Positions 1 through 5,316 of a stretch of 5,409 bases of DNA are shown piece after piece. Source of the stretch: Betaproteobacteria bacterium (lineage in GTDB: Bacteria > Pseudomonadota > Gammaproteobacteria > Burkholderiales > SG8-41); the NCBI GenBank assembly GCA_021414185.1, contig JAIOOZ010000034.1, forward strand, positions 1-5,409, written 5' to 3'. Each line of letters begins with the position of its first letter. The first letter of the stretch is position 1. Made by a program: the position numbers and the translations under genes. Below the pieces are notes generated by a model. The model was not told the DNA's origin and made no database searches. It saw nothing but the letters and a program-made list of their open reading frames with translations.

Positions 1-383
1 CCCTGCCCGTGGCCATGCGTGCGCTGATTGACCGGCATGCCGTCAACGGTGATCGCGAGGTCGGTACCATGGTCGAGGTTGATGCCGCGCAAAAAATACT
101 GGTTGGCTTTGCCCTCACCGCTATGCTGGGTAACGATGACGCCGGGTGCTGCTTCGAGAATTTCGCCCGGCCGGTAATTGGGGCGCGCTTCGATCTGCTG
201 TTTCAGTACCGTGCCCTGGTTGGCCGAGTCGGCTGTGCCGAGCAGATTGTCGGCGGCGTCGGTGACTTCCACGGTGTCGAGCGTCTGCACGCCGGCGGCG
301 AATGCTGCAGATACGCAACACGCGCCGGCCAGCAACACAAATCCGCGAGCCGCAAGACGCGGCCGGAAATTTTCCTCGAACAT
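1..383 (-). CDS. TonB-dependent outer-membrane receptor, N-terminal part (cut by the left edge)
   Basis: Reading leftwards from an ATG at 383, an open frame of 127 codons runs off the window. Residues 1-30 form a signal peptide (basic start, hydrophobic GFVLLAGACCVSAAFA, cleavage near A29/A30). QTLDTVEVTD at 33-42 resembles a TonB box. The rest is the start of a plug domain: QIEARPNYRPGEILEAAPGV (63-82), then YFLRGINLDHGTDLAITVDG (96-115) and MPVNQRTHGHGQ. The last motif recalls a receptor subgroup with a HGHGQGY stretch. Such receptors bind a scarce ligand outside the cell and import it using energy relayed by TonB. The ATG lies 2 nt after the tonB stop with no good Shine-Dalgarno, so translation is probably coupled to tonB. 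The ligand cannot be read from this part; a metal or metal complex is inferred from the neighbours. The barrel, most of the protein, is missing. Confidence 0.9.
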   Translation of the reverse strand, partial: MFEENFRPRLAARGFVLLAGACCVSAAFAAGVQTLDTVEVTDAADNLLGTADSANQGTVLKQQIEARPNYRPGEILEAAPGVIVTQHSGEGKANQYFLRGINLDHGTDLAITVDGMPVNQRTHGHGQ

Positions 384-385
384 GG

Positions 386-1090
386 CTAATTCTTGAGCTG
401 AAACCGGATCGGCACTTCGACCGGGTGCGCGATCGGCGTGTCGCCGCGGCGCGCCGGCACAAACGTCCAGCCCTGCACCGCCTTCAGTGCCGCCTCATCG
501 AGCAGCGTAGCGCCCGAAGTCTGCGCAATGACAATCTTCTCGGGCGTTCCCTTGGCGGTGACGTCGACGCGCAACAGCACAACGCCTTCAAGCCCGAGCT
601 TGCGCGCGATCGGCGGATATGCAGGACGCGGATTATTGAGGTAGGCGACGTTGAAATGCGGGGGCTCGACTGCGTCCGCGCGAACGGGCGCTGCAGCAAC
701 CGCTGGCGCCTTCGCCACCACCACAGGGGCAGGCGGGATTTCCGGCACCGCCGCCGCGACCACCGCAGGCGCCGCGTCCGTCCGCTGCACCGCCATCACT
801 GCCGGGGCCGGCGCCTGATGCATCTGTGGCACCGGCAGCGTGCGGCTTTTCGGCGCGGGAGCTGACGGCTTGATTTCAACCGGCGGCATACTTTCGACTA
901 CGACAGGCGGCAGCACTTCGAGGGTCACCGTCAGCGGTTGCGGCAGTTCGACGACCGCATGGTGCCAGTAATGAAAGAGGGCTCCCCCTGCGGCCGCGTG
1001 CACCGCGAGCGAAAACATCAGCGCGGGCGTGAGCGCCGAAGTCGCGTGGCGGCGGATGAATTGAACCTCGTGTTTTCGCGGAGCAGGCAT
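386..1090 (-). CDS. tonB: TonB-family energy transducer
   Basis: This 234-aa protein has all three TonB parts. A basic N-terminus leads into one membrane anchor (about 21-42) carrying SLAVH (S27, H31), which matches the S-x3-H motif by which TonB contacts ExbB/ExbD. Residues 45-145 are a Pro/Ala/Val-rich periplasmic spacer. The C-terminal domain (about 146-234) has the family pattern: NPRPAYPPIARKLGLEG, RVDVTAKG, SGATLLDEAALKAVQGWTF, VPARRG and a final VPIRFQL. TonB carries proton-motive energy from the inner membrane to outer-membrane receptors. It ends 2 nt before the receptor gene, so it is probably dedicated to that receptor. No exbB or exbD is in the window; these could lie elsewhere. 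I chose the ATG at 1090 because GAG lies 7 nt before it; a TTG at 1102 would add four residues and has a poorer ribosome site. Confidence 0.93.
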   Translation of the reverse strand: MPAPRKHEVQFIRRHATSALTPALMFSLAVHAAAGGALFHYWHHAVVELPQPLTVTLEVLPPVVVESMPPVEIKPSAPAPKSRTLPVPQMHQAPAPAVMAVQRTDAAPAVVAAAVPEIPPAPVVVAKAPAVAAAPVRADAVEPPHFNVAYLNNPRPAYPPIARKLGLEGVVLLRVDVTAKGTPEKIVIAQTSGATLLDEAALKAVQGWTFVPARRGDTPIAHPVEVPIRFQLKN

Positions 1091-1142
1091 TTTTGCACTC
1101 AAAACAGCTCGGGCAACGTGCGCTAAGCCTTTAATTATGACA

Positions 1143-2294
1143 TCAAAACGTCAATAACTTGAGGTTGAAAGCCCGCTCGGCAAACCACACTGCGGCGAGC
1201 AGGCAGATCAACACCGAACCGCCGAGAAATACCGCACGCTGGTAAAACGCGGTGCGCCGCAACCAGTAGGCCGTGGGTAAAAAGATGCTGACGATGACGA
1301 GTTGACCCGCTTCCACGCCAAGATTGAAGCCGACCAGCGCGAGCAGCAGCGCGTCCCGCGGCAACCCGAGATCGGCGAGCACGCTCGCGAAGCCGAAGCC
1401 GTGTATCAGGCCGAACGCGAACGCGACCATCCAGCGCCGGCGCTGGAACAATGGATAGATGTTGTTGAGCGCCGCGAGGATGACCGACAACGCGATGGCC
1501 GACTCGGTGAGCCGCGTCGGCAGCGTGATCACGCCAAGCGCGGCCAGGCTCAGCGTAATCGAATGCGCAATCGTAAATGCAGTGACGATCTGGAACACTT
1601 CCCAGAATGCGGGCTTGAACGCATCGACCGCGCGCCAGCCCGCGATCGTTGCGCCCGGCGCGCGCACTCCCCGGGACAGCGCAATCAATACCGCCGGCAA
1701 CAGCAACGACAGCAGGAACAGAATGTGGTCGAAGCCCTGCCAGATGTGCCACACGCCCTCGCGCGCGTAATCGATGAACTGTACCAAGCGGCTCGGCCGC
1801 GTCAACTCAAAATGCTGGCGGGCGGTCTCCGGACTGAATATCGCGGTACGCGTGACCCCTGCGTATTCGAGCCGCAGCAAGCCTTTGTGCTGCGGATCAA
1901 GATCGAAAAAAAGGTTGTAGCCGAGTTCGAGCGACGCACCCGGTTTTGCGCATTGCGCGTCGAAGCGCATGACCGCGTAAGTACCGTCGCTATGCAGGTC
2001 GACCAGGTGTTCGGTTGCGTGCAGCGGGCATGGCGCGCCATCGAGCCCTACCGCCAGACGGGCGAGCGAATAGGCGGCAATTTCGTTATGACGCGTGCGC
2101 AGTTCACCCCAGGTGATTTCGCCGTCGCCGTTGCTGTCGAGCCCGATCGCGAAATCGAGGTCGCGCAGCGCAATGTCCCACTGGCCATGCAGTGCGCTGC
2201 CGTCGGCCGTGATCGACAAATAGCTGTCGCTCGGCTTGTGGGCGAATGCCGACCCCGCGCACAAAGCCAATGCCAGCAACCACGCCGCGCGCAT
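1143..2294 (-). CDS. HupE/UreJ-family membrane protein with periplasmic EF-hand-like loop (putative nickel/cobalt permease)
   Basis: This 383-aa protein begins with a signal peptide (MRAAWLLALALCAGSAFA, cleaved before HKPSDSYL). A periplasmic domain follows (about 19-175) containing DSNGDGEITWGE at 53-64, which fits the EF-hand pattern (D53, N55, D57, E59, E64). The C-terminal half (about 185-375) has roughly six or seven hydrophobic segments with polar residues typical of HupE/UreJ proteins: GFDHILFLL (187-195), TAFTIAHSITLSL (H244), GLIHGFGFA (H298) and NLGVEAGQ (E328). HupE/UreJ proteins are linked to nickel uptake for hydrogenase and urease, and some to other metals; substrate here is inferred. 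The gene overlaps the upstream TPR gene. An ATG at 2294 shares one base with its TGA, and an in-frame GTG at 2297 is an alternative; AAAGG lies 9 nt from the ATG and 6 nt from the GTG. Translational coupling is likely. No hydrogenase or urease gene is in view. Confidence 0.85.
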   Translation of the reverse strand: MRAAWLLALALCAGSAFAHKPSDSYLSITADGSALHGQWDIALRDLDFAIGLDSNGDGEITWGELRTRHNEIAAYSLARLAVGLDGAPCPLHATEHLVDLHSDGTYAVMRFDAQCAKPGASLELGYNLFFDLDPQHKGLLRLEYAGVTRTAIFSPETARQHFELTRPSRLVQFIDYAREGVWHIWQGFDHILFLLSLLLPAVLIALSRGVRAPGATIAGWRAVDAFKPAFWEVFQIVTAFTIAHSITLSLAALGVITLPTRLTESAIALSVILAALNNIYPLFQRRRWMVAFAFGLIHGFGFASVLADLGLPRDALLLALVGFNLGVEAGQLVIVSIFLPTAYWLRRTAFYQRAVFLGGSVLICLLAAVWFAERAFNLKLLTF

Positions 2295-3481
2295 CACTTG
2301 CTGCCTTTGCGCATCGCTGCCAGTTGATCAGCAAGACGCCGCAAATACCAATCTTCTATCCGCGTCTGCTCCATCCAGTCGAGCACCGGCTGCGCGACTT
2401 CCGGCCGCCGCAATGCGACTGCGGCTTCAAGCAGCACGCGCGCATCGCGCGGCTCCCGCTGCACCTTCCAGTTGCTCTGCGCGAGACGCAGTGCTTCAGC
2501 GGGTTGTTTCAACATCTGCAGGGTAAAGCGCGACTCCTCCTGCTCGTGCGTGGTATCGCCGCGCAGGCGTGCCGCGGCATAGCGATCGGCCAGCGTCGCC
2601 TGGTGCTCGCGCGCGCCATTGGCATTGGCCGCAATTTCAGCCAAAGCCAGGCGCAGCAACAGCGGGTCCGCGAGAGTCCAGTCCTTGAGCAAAGCGATGA
2701 CTTCCAGTGGACGTCCGTAATCAAGCAGAAAATCCGCATACGCCGCGAGCAGAAATCCGTCAGTGACGCCGAGCGCCAGCGCGCGTTTGAAGTACTGTTC
2801 CGCGAGCCTGGCGTCATTGAGGCGCCACGCCATGTCTGCGAGCCGCACCAGGATCCACAATTTTTGTTCCGCGCTCACGTCGCTGGCGCGCACCAGCGCG
2901 CGGTCCAGAATTTCTCGACTCGCGTGGGCGCTGCCGGTCATACCATCGATGAACGCCGTGCAGCCCACCACACTTAGTTCATCCACCAGCCGGGCCAGGC
3001 CCGCGCAATCGCGCCGCGATGCCGCGTAATCGGCCTGCACCAGATGGATAGCCGCGCGCAACGACCATGCCCGCACATTTTCCGGATCGCGTTCGAGCGC
3101 GCGGGCGAGGTCGGCAAGCGCCGCCGTAAAATCGTGCCGATATTGCATCAGGGTGGCGCGCATCACCAGCACCCGCACCGGCGGCTCGGGCAGGTCCCAC
3201 CACGGCTTTAACGCGGCCTGCGCGTAGCCGACATAGCGCGGATCGCCCTGCGCCATCGCCTGCTCGAAATAGCGCCGCGCGAGCCGGTCCGCAAGCTCGA
3301 GATTCTGTGGATCGCGTGCCAGCGCGTTGCGCATTTCCCTGATTTCGCGCATCGCCGGGTCGTTCGGACGCACCGGCAGGCGTTCCAGCACCTCGTTGTC
3401 GGCACTTGGCACGCGCGGCGCCGCGACAGCGCATGGCGTCAGCAACGCACAGCCGAGCATCACTATGCACAGACGCGACAT
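2294..3481 (-). CDS. Exported TPR-repeat protein, first gene of the metal-uptake-like operon
   Basis: This 395-aa protein has a signal peptide (MSRLCIVMLGCALLTPCAVA, cleaved before APRVP). LTPC is a poor lipobox, so it is probably soluble in the periplasm. The rest is almost wholly helical with TPR-like units: RNALARDPQNLELADRLARR (51-70), ALADLARALERDPENVRAWS (121-140), then KLWILVRLADMAWRLNDARL (207-226) continuing to EQYFKRALALG. TPR proteins are scaffolds for protein contacts; no catalytic motif is seen. Its place in front of HupE, TonB and a receptor suggests a periplasmic helper, for example an adaptor between receptor and permease, but this is inference. I chose the ATG at 3481 because it opens directly on the signal peptide, with a weak TTGAG 8 nt upstream. 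A frame extension to a TTG at 3598 would bury the signal peptide and overlap the promoter region. The stop overlaps the start of the HupE gene. Confidence 0.85.
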   Translation of the reverse strand: MSRLCIVMLGCALLTPCAVAAPRVPSADNEVLERLPVRPNDPAMREIREMRNALARDPQNLELADRLARRYFEQAMAQGDPRYVGYAQAALKPWWDLPEPPVRVLVMRATLMQYRHDFTAALADLARALERDPENVRAWSLRAAIHLVQADYAASRRDCAGLARLVDELSVVGCTAFIDGMTGSAHASREILDRALVRASDVSAEQKLWILVRLADMAWRLNDARLAEQYFKRALALGVTDGFLLAAYADFLLDYGRPLEVIALLKDWTLADPLLLRLALAEIAANANGAREHQATLADRYAAARLRGDTTHEQEESRFTLQMLKQPAEALRLAQSNWKVQREPRDARVLLEAAVALRRPEVAQPVLDWMEQTRIEDWYLRRLADQLAAMRKGSK

Positions 3482-3520
3482 GAATAAACTCAAGATGACC
3501 GGCCTCGTAACCGCTGGCGC

Positions 3521-3540
3521 GCTTGCGGAAAATCCGAAGC
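3521..3540 (-). promoter_or_regulatory. Small hairpin in the likely 5' leader of the TPR-HupE-TonB operon
   Basis: On the plus strand GCTT-G-CGGA, loop AAA, then TCCG-AAGC forms an 8-bp stem with a single bulged base. In the minus-strand transcript it would sit about 40 nt before the TPR start codon, in the leader. No U-run follows, so it is not a terminator. A role in RNA stability or regulation is possible, but this may be chance. Confidence 0.3.
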
Positions 3541-3548
3541 GGCGCCCC

Positions 3549-3577
3549 ATCTTAATTGGATTTGCATATGTAAACAA
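3549..3577 (-). promoter_or_regulatory. Candidate sigma-70 promoter for the leftward operon
   Basis: Read on the minus strand: TTGTTT (3577-3572) as -35, a 17-nt spacer, and TAAGAT (3554-3549) as -10. Matches to consensus are 3/6 and 4/6, but the spacer is ideal and the stretch is the most AT-rich part of the divergent region. It would give a leader of about 60 nt before the TPR start at 3481. It overlaps the -35 of the rightward promoter, so the two could compete or share a regulator. Confidence 0.4.
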
Positions 3578-3590
3578 CGTGTTATATAGT
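3562..3590 (+). promoter_or_regulatory. Candidate sigma-70 promoter for the 51-aa protein gene
   Basis: TTGCAT (3562-3567) as -35, a spacer of exactly 17 nt, and TATAGT (3585-3590) as -10, which matches TATAAT at five of six positions. Transcription would start near 3597, right at the foot of the predicted leader stem-loop, and give a leader of about 95 nt. Confidence 0.5.
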
Positions 3591-3596
3591 GCGGTC

Positions 3597-3656
3597 AACC
3601 AATGGGAGGTTCATGCGTATTAGCTCTCGTGGCCCACGCATGCGGCCATATTGGTT
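3597..3656 (+). promoter_or_regulatory. Nested stem-loop in the 5' leader of the small-protein gene
   Basis: Two nested stems are visible. The outer stem pairs AACCAAT (3597-3603) with ATTGGTT (3650-3656) and continues as GG/CC after a 2-nt bulge. The inner stem pairs CATGCGT (3612-3618) with ACGCATG (3636-3642) around a 17-nt loop. A Shine-Dalgarno-like GGGAGG (3604-3609) lies partly in the outer stem and the ATG at 3613 in the inner one, so folding would mask them. The element begins at the predicted transcription start. It could stabilise the mRNA or act as a regulatory leader; I recognise no known riboswitch class in it. Confidence 0.4.
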
Positions 3657-3696
3657 TTTGATCAGATCTGATAACACTAAGAGGATATGCACATGA
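3613..3696 (+). CDS. Possible 27-codon leader ORF overlapping the small-protein gene
   Basis: An ATG at 3613 opens a frame of 27 codons (MRISSRGPRMRPYW..., ending KRICT). Its TGA at 3694-3696 overlaps the ATG of the next gene in the classic ATGA arrangement. GGGAGG lies upstream, but only 3 nt from the ATG, closer than usual for efficient initiation. The peptide is Arg-rich and resembles nothing I recognise. It could be a leader that couples translation to the 51-aa gene, or a chance frame. The downstream gene has its own strong ribosome site, so coupling would not be required. Confidence 0.2.
   Translation: MRISSRGPRMRPYWFLIRSDNTKRICT
3661..3672. repeat. 12-bp perfect palindrome ATCAGATCTGAT
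   Basis: The sequence equals its own reverse complement over all 12 bases. It lies in the leader of the small-protein gene, about 20-30 nt before its start codon and just ahead of the Shine-Dalgarno. It may be a binding site for a dimeric regulator or a short RNA hairpin, although the central bases leave little room for a loop. No known operator is recognised. Confidence 0.4.
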
Positions 3697-3848
3697 AGAA
3701 ATTACTCGCTGCTTTGGTTGCCGGTGCGTTTGCAGTTGCGTCGGTTGGTGTATTCGCGGCTTCGCACGCTGGTGCGCAACCGGCGAAAGACGGCAAAAAA
3801 GACGAAATGAAGAAAGACGAAGCGAAAAAAGACGACAAGAAGAAGTAA
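3693..3848 (+). CDS. Small exported Lys/Asp-rich protein (51 aa), function unknown
   Basis: The protein is 51 aa. Residues 1-22 are a textbook signal peptide (MKKLLAALVAGAFAVASVGV then FA, cleaved before ASHAG). The mature part is about 29 residues and almost wholly charged, ending in DEMKKDEAKKDDKKK: short alternating Lys and Asp/Glu runs, probably disordered. AAGAGGA (3679-3685), 7 nt before the ATG, is the best ribosome site in the window, and a strong terminator follows. Together these suggest a monocistronic, well-expressed gene. Codons are AT-richer than in the flanking genes (TTA, AAA and GCT are used). Small exported proteins of this look are common in betaproteobacteria, but I know no proven function. 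There is only one His and no Cys, so specific nickel binding is not indicated; acidic residues could bind cations loosely. It is transcribed away from the TPR operon. Confidence 0.8.
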   Translation: MKKLLAALVAGAFAVASVGVFAASHAGAQPAKDGKKDEMKKDEAKKDDKKK

Positions 3849-3863
3849 TAATCTTCTTTCTCG

Positions 3864-3893
3864 AAAAAGGCAGGGGTGACCCTGCCTTTTTTT
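3864..3893 (+). terminator. Strong intrinsic terminator after the 51-aa gene
   Basis: AAAAAGGCAGGG (3864-3875), loop GTGA, and CCCTGCCTTTTT (3880-3891) form a perfect 12-bp stem with a 4-nt loop and a run of seven T (3887-3893). It begins 15 nt after the stop codon. It should cut the small gene's transcript off from the permease gene at 3984. The A-run on the left arm means it could also work on the minus strand. Confidence 0.93.
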
Positions 3894-3916
3894 ATGTACC
3901 GCGCCGCCGGCAATGG

Positions 3917-3944
3917 TTGCGGCAATTTCGGCACGCAGTATGCT
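3917..3944 (+). promoter_or_regulatory. Weak candidate promoter for the NiCoT permease gene
   Basis: TTGCGG (3917-3922), a 16-nt spacer and TATGCT (3939-3944) are a weak sigma-70 match. A separate promoter is expected here because the strong terminator just upstream should block read-through. The 90 bases before the start show no clear metal-responsive operator or riboswitch; an imperfect GTATG-CTT-CATGC repeat at 3938-3950 overlaps the -10. Confidence 0.3.
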
Positions 3945-3983
3945 TCATGCAGGACAACTTGATTTCAACTCACTTCCCGCGCC

Positions 3984-4802
3984 ATGCCTGACCTCCCCCA
4001 AGACTGGATTGGACTGATGCTCCTGGTGTTCGTGCTCGGCATGCGCCACGGCCTCGATGCCGACCACCTGGTCGCGATAGACGGCCTCACCCGCTTCAAT
4101 GCCGGCGCCAACCCGCGGCTGGCCCGCAGATGCGGAGCGTTGTTCTCGCTGGGGCATGGCATCGTCGTCATGCTGGTGGCAGTGACAGTCGCGCTGTTCG
4201 CCCAGCACTTTACATTGCCGCCCTGGCTCGCCCATCTGTGCGTCTGGTTGTCGATAACCTTTCTGCTCGCGCTTGGCATGCTGAATATGCTGGCGGTCGC
4301 CACCGCCGATCCGGGCCAGCCCGTCCGCCTGGCGGGCATCAGGGCCCGCCTGGTTGCGCGCATCGAGTGCGCGTCGCATCCGTTGCTGGTCGCCGCGGTT
4401 GGCAGCCTCTTCGCGCTGTCGTTCGACACCTTGAGCCAGGCGGCGCTGTTCGCGGTGACCGCGGCGCAGTTTGGCGGCGTCGCGCACGCACTGATATTGG
4501 GCGCGCTGTTCACGCTGGGCATGGTCTGCGTGGACGTCTGCAACGGATTGTGGATATTCCGCCTGATCGGGAGCACCAGCCGGCGCGCGCTGATTGCGTC
4601 GCGCGTGTTCGCAGTCGTTATCTCGTGCCTGAGCCTGACTGTCGCGCTGTTCGGAATCGCCCGCTATTTTTCGCCCACGGTCAGCGCGTGGAGCGAGAAC
4701 AAAGATCTGGCGCTGGGCCTCGCAGTCGTCGTGCTGGTGCTGCTCGGCTTCGTGCTGGCGATGAGCCTCGCGAAAATCAAGGCTGCGGACGCCAACTATT
4801 AA
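3984..4802 (+). CDS. NiCoT-family nickel/cobalt permease (HoxN/NixA-like)
   Basis: This 272-aa inner-membrane protein has about seven hydrophobic segments. It carries recognisable versions of the four NiCoT signatures: RHGLDADHL at 21-29 (the H-x4-D-H metal motif: H22, D27, H28), SLGHGIVV at 55-62, LSFDTLSQ at 145-152, and FTLGMVCVDVCNGLW at 176-190. The family imports Ni2+ and/or Co2+ for enzymes such as hydrogenase, urease or cobalamin-dependent enzymes. Two features differ from classic members of about 330-370 aa. It is shorter, and H-x4-D-H sits in the first hydrophobic segment rather than the second; an in-frame stop at 3960-3962 rules out a longer N-terminus. The last motif reads DVCNG where DT-x-DG is usual. 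Related short NiCoT-like proteins exist, so it is probably functional. No clear Shine-Dalgarno precedes the ATG. Choice of nickel or cobalt cannot be told from sequence. Confidence 0.88.
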   Translation: MPDLPQDWIGLMLLVFVLGMRHGLDADHLVAIDGLTRFNAGANPRLARRCGALFSLGHGIVVMLVAVTVALFAQHFTLPPWLAHLCVWLSITFLLALGMLNMLAVATADPGQPVRLAGIRARLVARIECASHPLLVAAVGSLFALSFDTLSQAALFAVTAAQFGGVAHALILGALFTLGMVCVDVCNGLWIFRLIGSTSRRALIASRVFAVVISCLSLTVALFGIARYFSPTVSAWSENKDLALGLAVVVLVLLGFVLAMSLAKIKAADANY

Positions 4803-4814
4803 GGGACGGCGCCC

Positions 4815-5111
4815 TCAGAACATCGCCATGGAGACCAGCCCGGCGCCCAGCGCAAAGCGCGACACCGGCGTCCAGCGACTGTCTTCCACGTTGTGCGAGC
4901 AGCGCCAGGCAAGCCGCGCCCAGGCGAAATAAACCAGCAGGCGCACGACGTCGAGCAGGTCGCCGCAGCCGGCAAAGCCCGCCACGCGCGCGATTTCCGC
5001 GAAAATGATCAGGCCGCTCACGGTCCAGCCGGCCGGGATGCCCCACAGCCACCAGACTCTCCAGAGTTTCTCGCCGCCGGCACGCGCGCCGGAAATATTT
5101 TTTTCATCCAT
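4815..5111 (-). CDS. Small membrane protein (98 aa), function unknown
   Basis: Starting at the ATG at 5111 the protein is MDEKNISGARAGGEKLW and onwards, 98 aa. A short polar head is followed by two or three hydrophobic segments: about 20-46 (WLWGIPAGWTVSGLIIFAEI), 52-70 (LLDVVRLLVYFAWARLAW) and 85-98 (RFALGAGLVSMAMF). I recognise no family. The frame stays open to 5345, but the extra residues look non-protein-like and would overlap the mnmA start, so the shorter form is preferred; an ATG at 5147 is a possible intermediate start. The ribosome site is weak. The stop lies 12 nt from the stop of the convergent NiCoT gene. It diverges from mnmA. A real gene is likely because the frame fits neatly between neighbours and is membrane-like, but a function cannot be given. 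Confidence 0.6.
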   Translation of the reverse strand: MDEKNISGARAGGEKLWRVWWLWGIPAGWTVSGLIIFAEIARVAGFAGCGDLLDVVRLLVYFAWARLAWRCSHNVEDSRWTPVSRFALGAGLVSMAMF

Positions 5112-5145
5112 GGTTTGCTTGATCAGGCGGGAATCGGGGGCGCGC

Positions 5146-5176
5146 ATAATATGCACGAAGGGAACCGCTCTTGCAA
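5146..5176 (-). promoter_or_regulatory. Weak candidate promoter for the 98-aa membrane protein gene
   Basis: On the minus strand TTGCAA (5176-5171) is followed after 19 nt by TATTAT (5151-5146), or after 17 nt by CATATT. The first -10 matches five of six bases but its spacing is long. The leader would be about 30 nt. Confidence 0.3.
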
Positions 5177-5222
5177 TGCGGGGATTTCTCCCGTCGGGTA
5201 GCAAACCGCACGCGGCGCGCTT

Positions 5223-5228
5223 TATAAT
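5223..5228 (+). promoter_or_regulatory. Perfect -10 box (TATAAT) upstream of mnmA
   Basis: TATAAT matches the sigma-70 -10 consensus exactly and lies 88 nt before the mnmA start codon, in an otherwise GC-rich stretch. No good -35 is found 16-18 nt upstream (TAGCAA at 5199-5204 is the nearest). The promoter would yield a leader of about 80 nt. The rest of the 205-nt gap between the two divergent genes shows nothing else I can name. Confidence 0.45.
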
Positions 5229-5316
5229 CGGGCAGCCGCGCACCTCGAAGTCGACGGCAACGTTGCCGCAAAGCATTTGTGCCCCTACAACCCATCTCAA
5301 ATCCCGACCGATCCGC

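Noticed and set aside
1091..1142. Terminator or separate promoter between the HupE-type gene and tonB
   Set aside because: The 52-nt gap has no hairpin with a T-run and no convincing -35/-10 pair, so read-through into tonB is the simpler view.
1302..2327. 341-codon open frame on the plus strand
   Set aside because: It lies opposite the HupE-type gene, is full of Arg, Gln and Glu with no domain pattern, and is a by-product of high-GC codon use on the other strand.
2246..2977. 243-codon open frame on the plus strand
   Set aside because: Antisense to the TPR gene, Arg/Ala/Gln-rich and without recognisable motifs, whereas the minus frame has a signal peptide and helical repeats.
3482..3598. N-terminal extension of the TPR protein to a TTG at 3598
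   Set aside because: It would place 39 residues before a clean signal peptide and run across the divergent promoters.
3482..3983. Cobalamin or NiCo riboswitch, or a NikR operator, in front of the transport genes
   Set aside because: I looked for a B12-box-like stretch and for a GTATGA/TCATAC pair at NikR spacing and found neither. The leader stem-loop at 3597-3656 does not resemble these classes.
3945..4576. Two open frames of 180 and 203 codons on the minus strand
   Set aside because: Both are antisense to the NiCoT gene, whose four family signatures make the plus strand the coding one.
4130..5008. 292-codon open frame on the plus strand
   Set aside because: It runs in another frame through the NiCoT gene and across the 98-aa gene; composition is Arg/Ala-rich and it has none of the membrane segments expected there.
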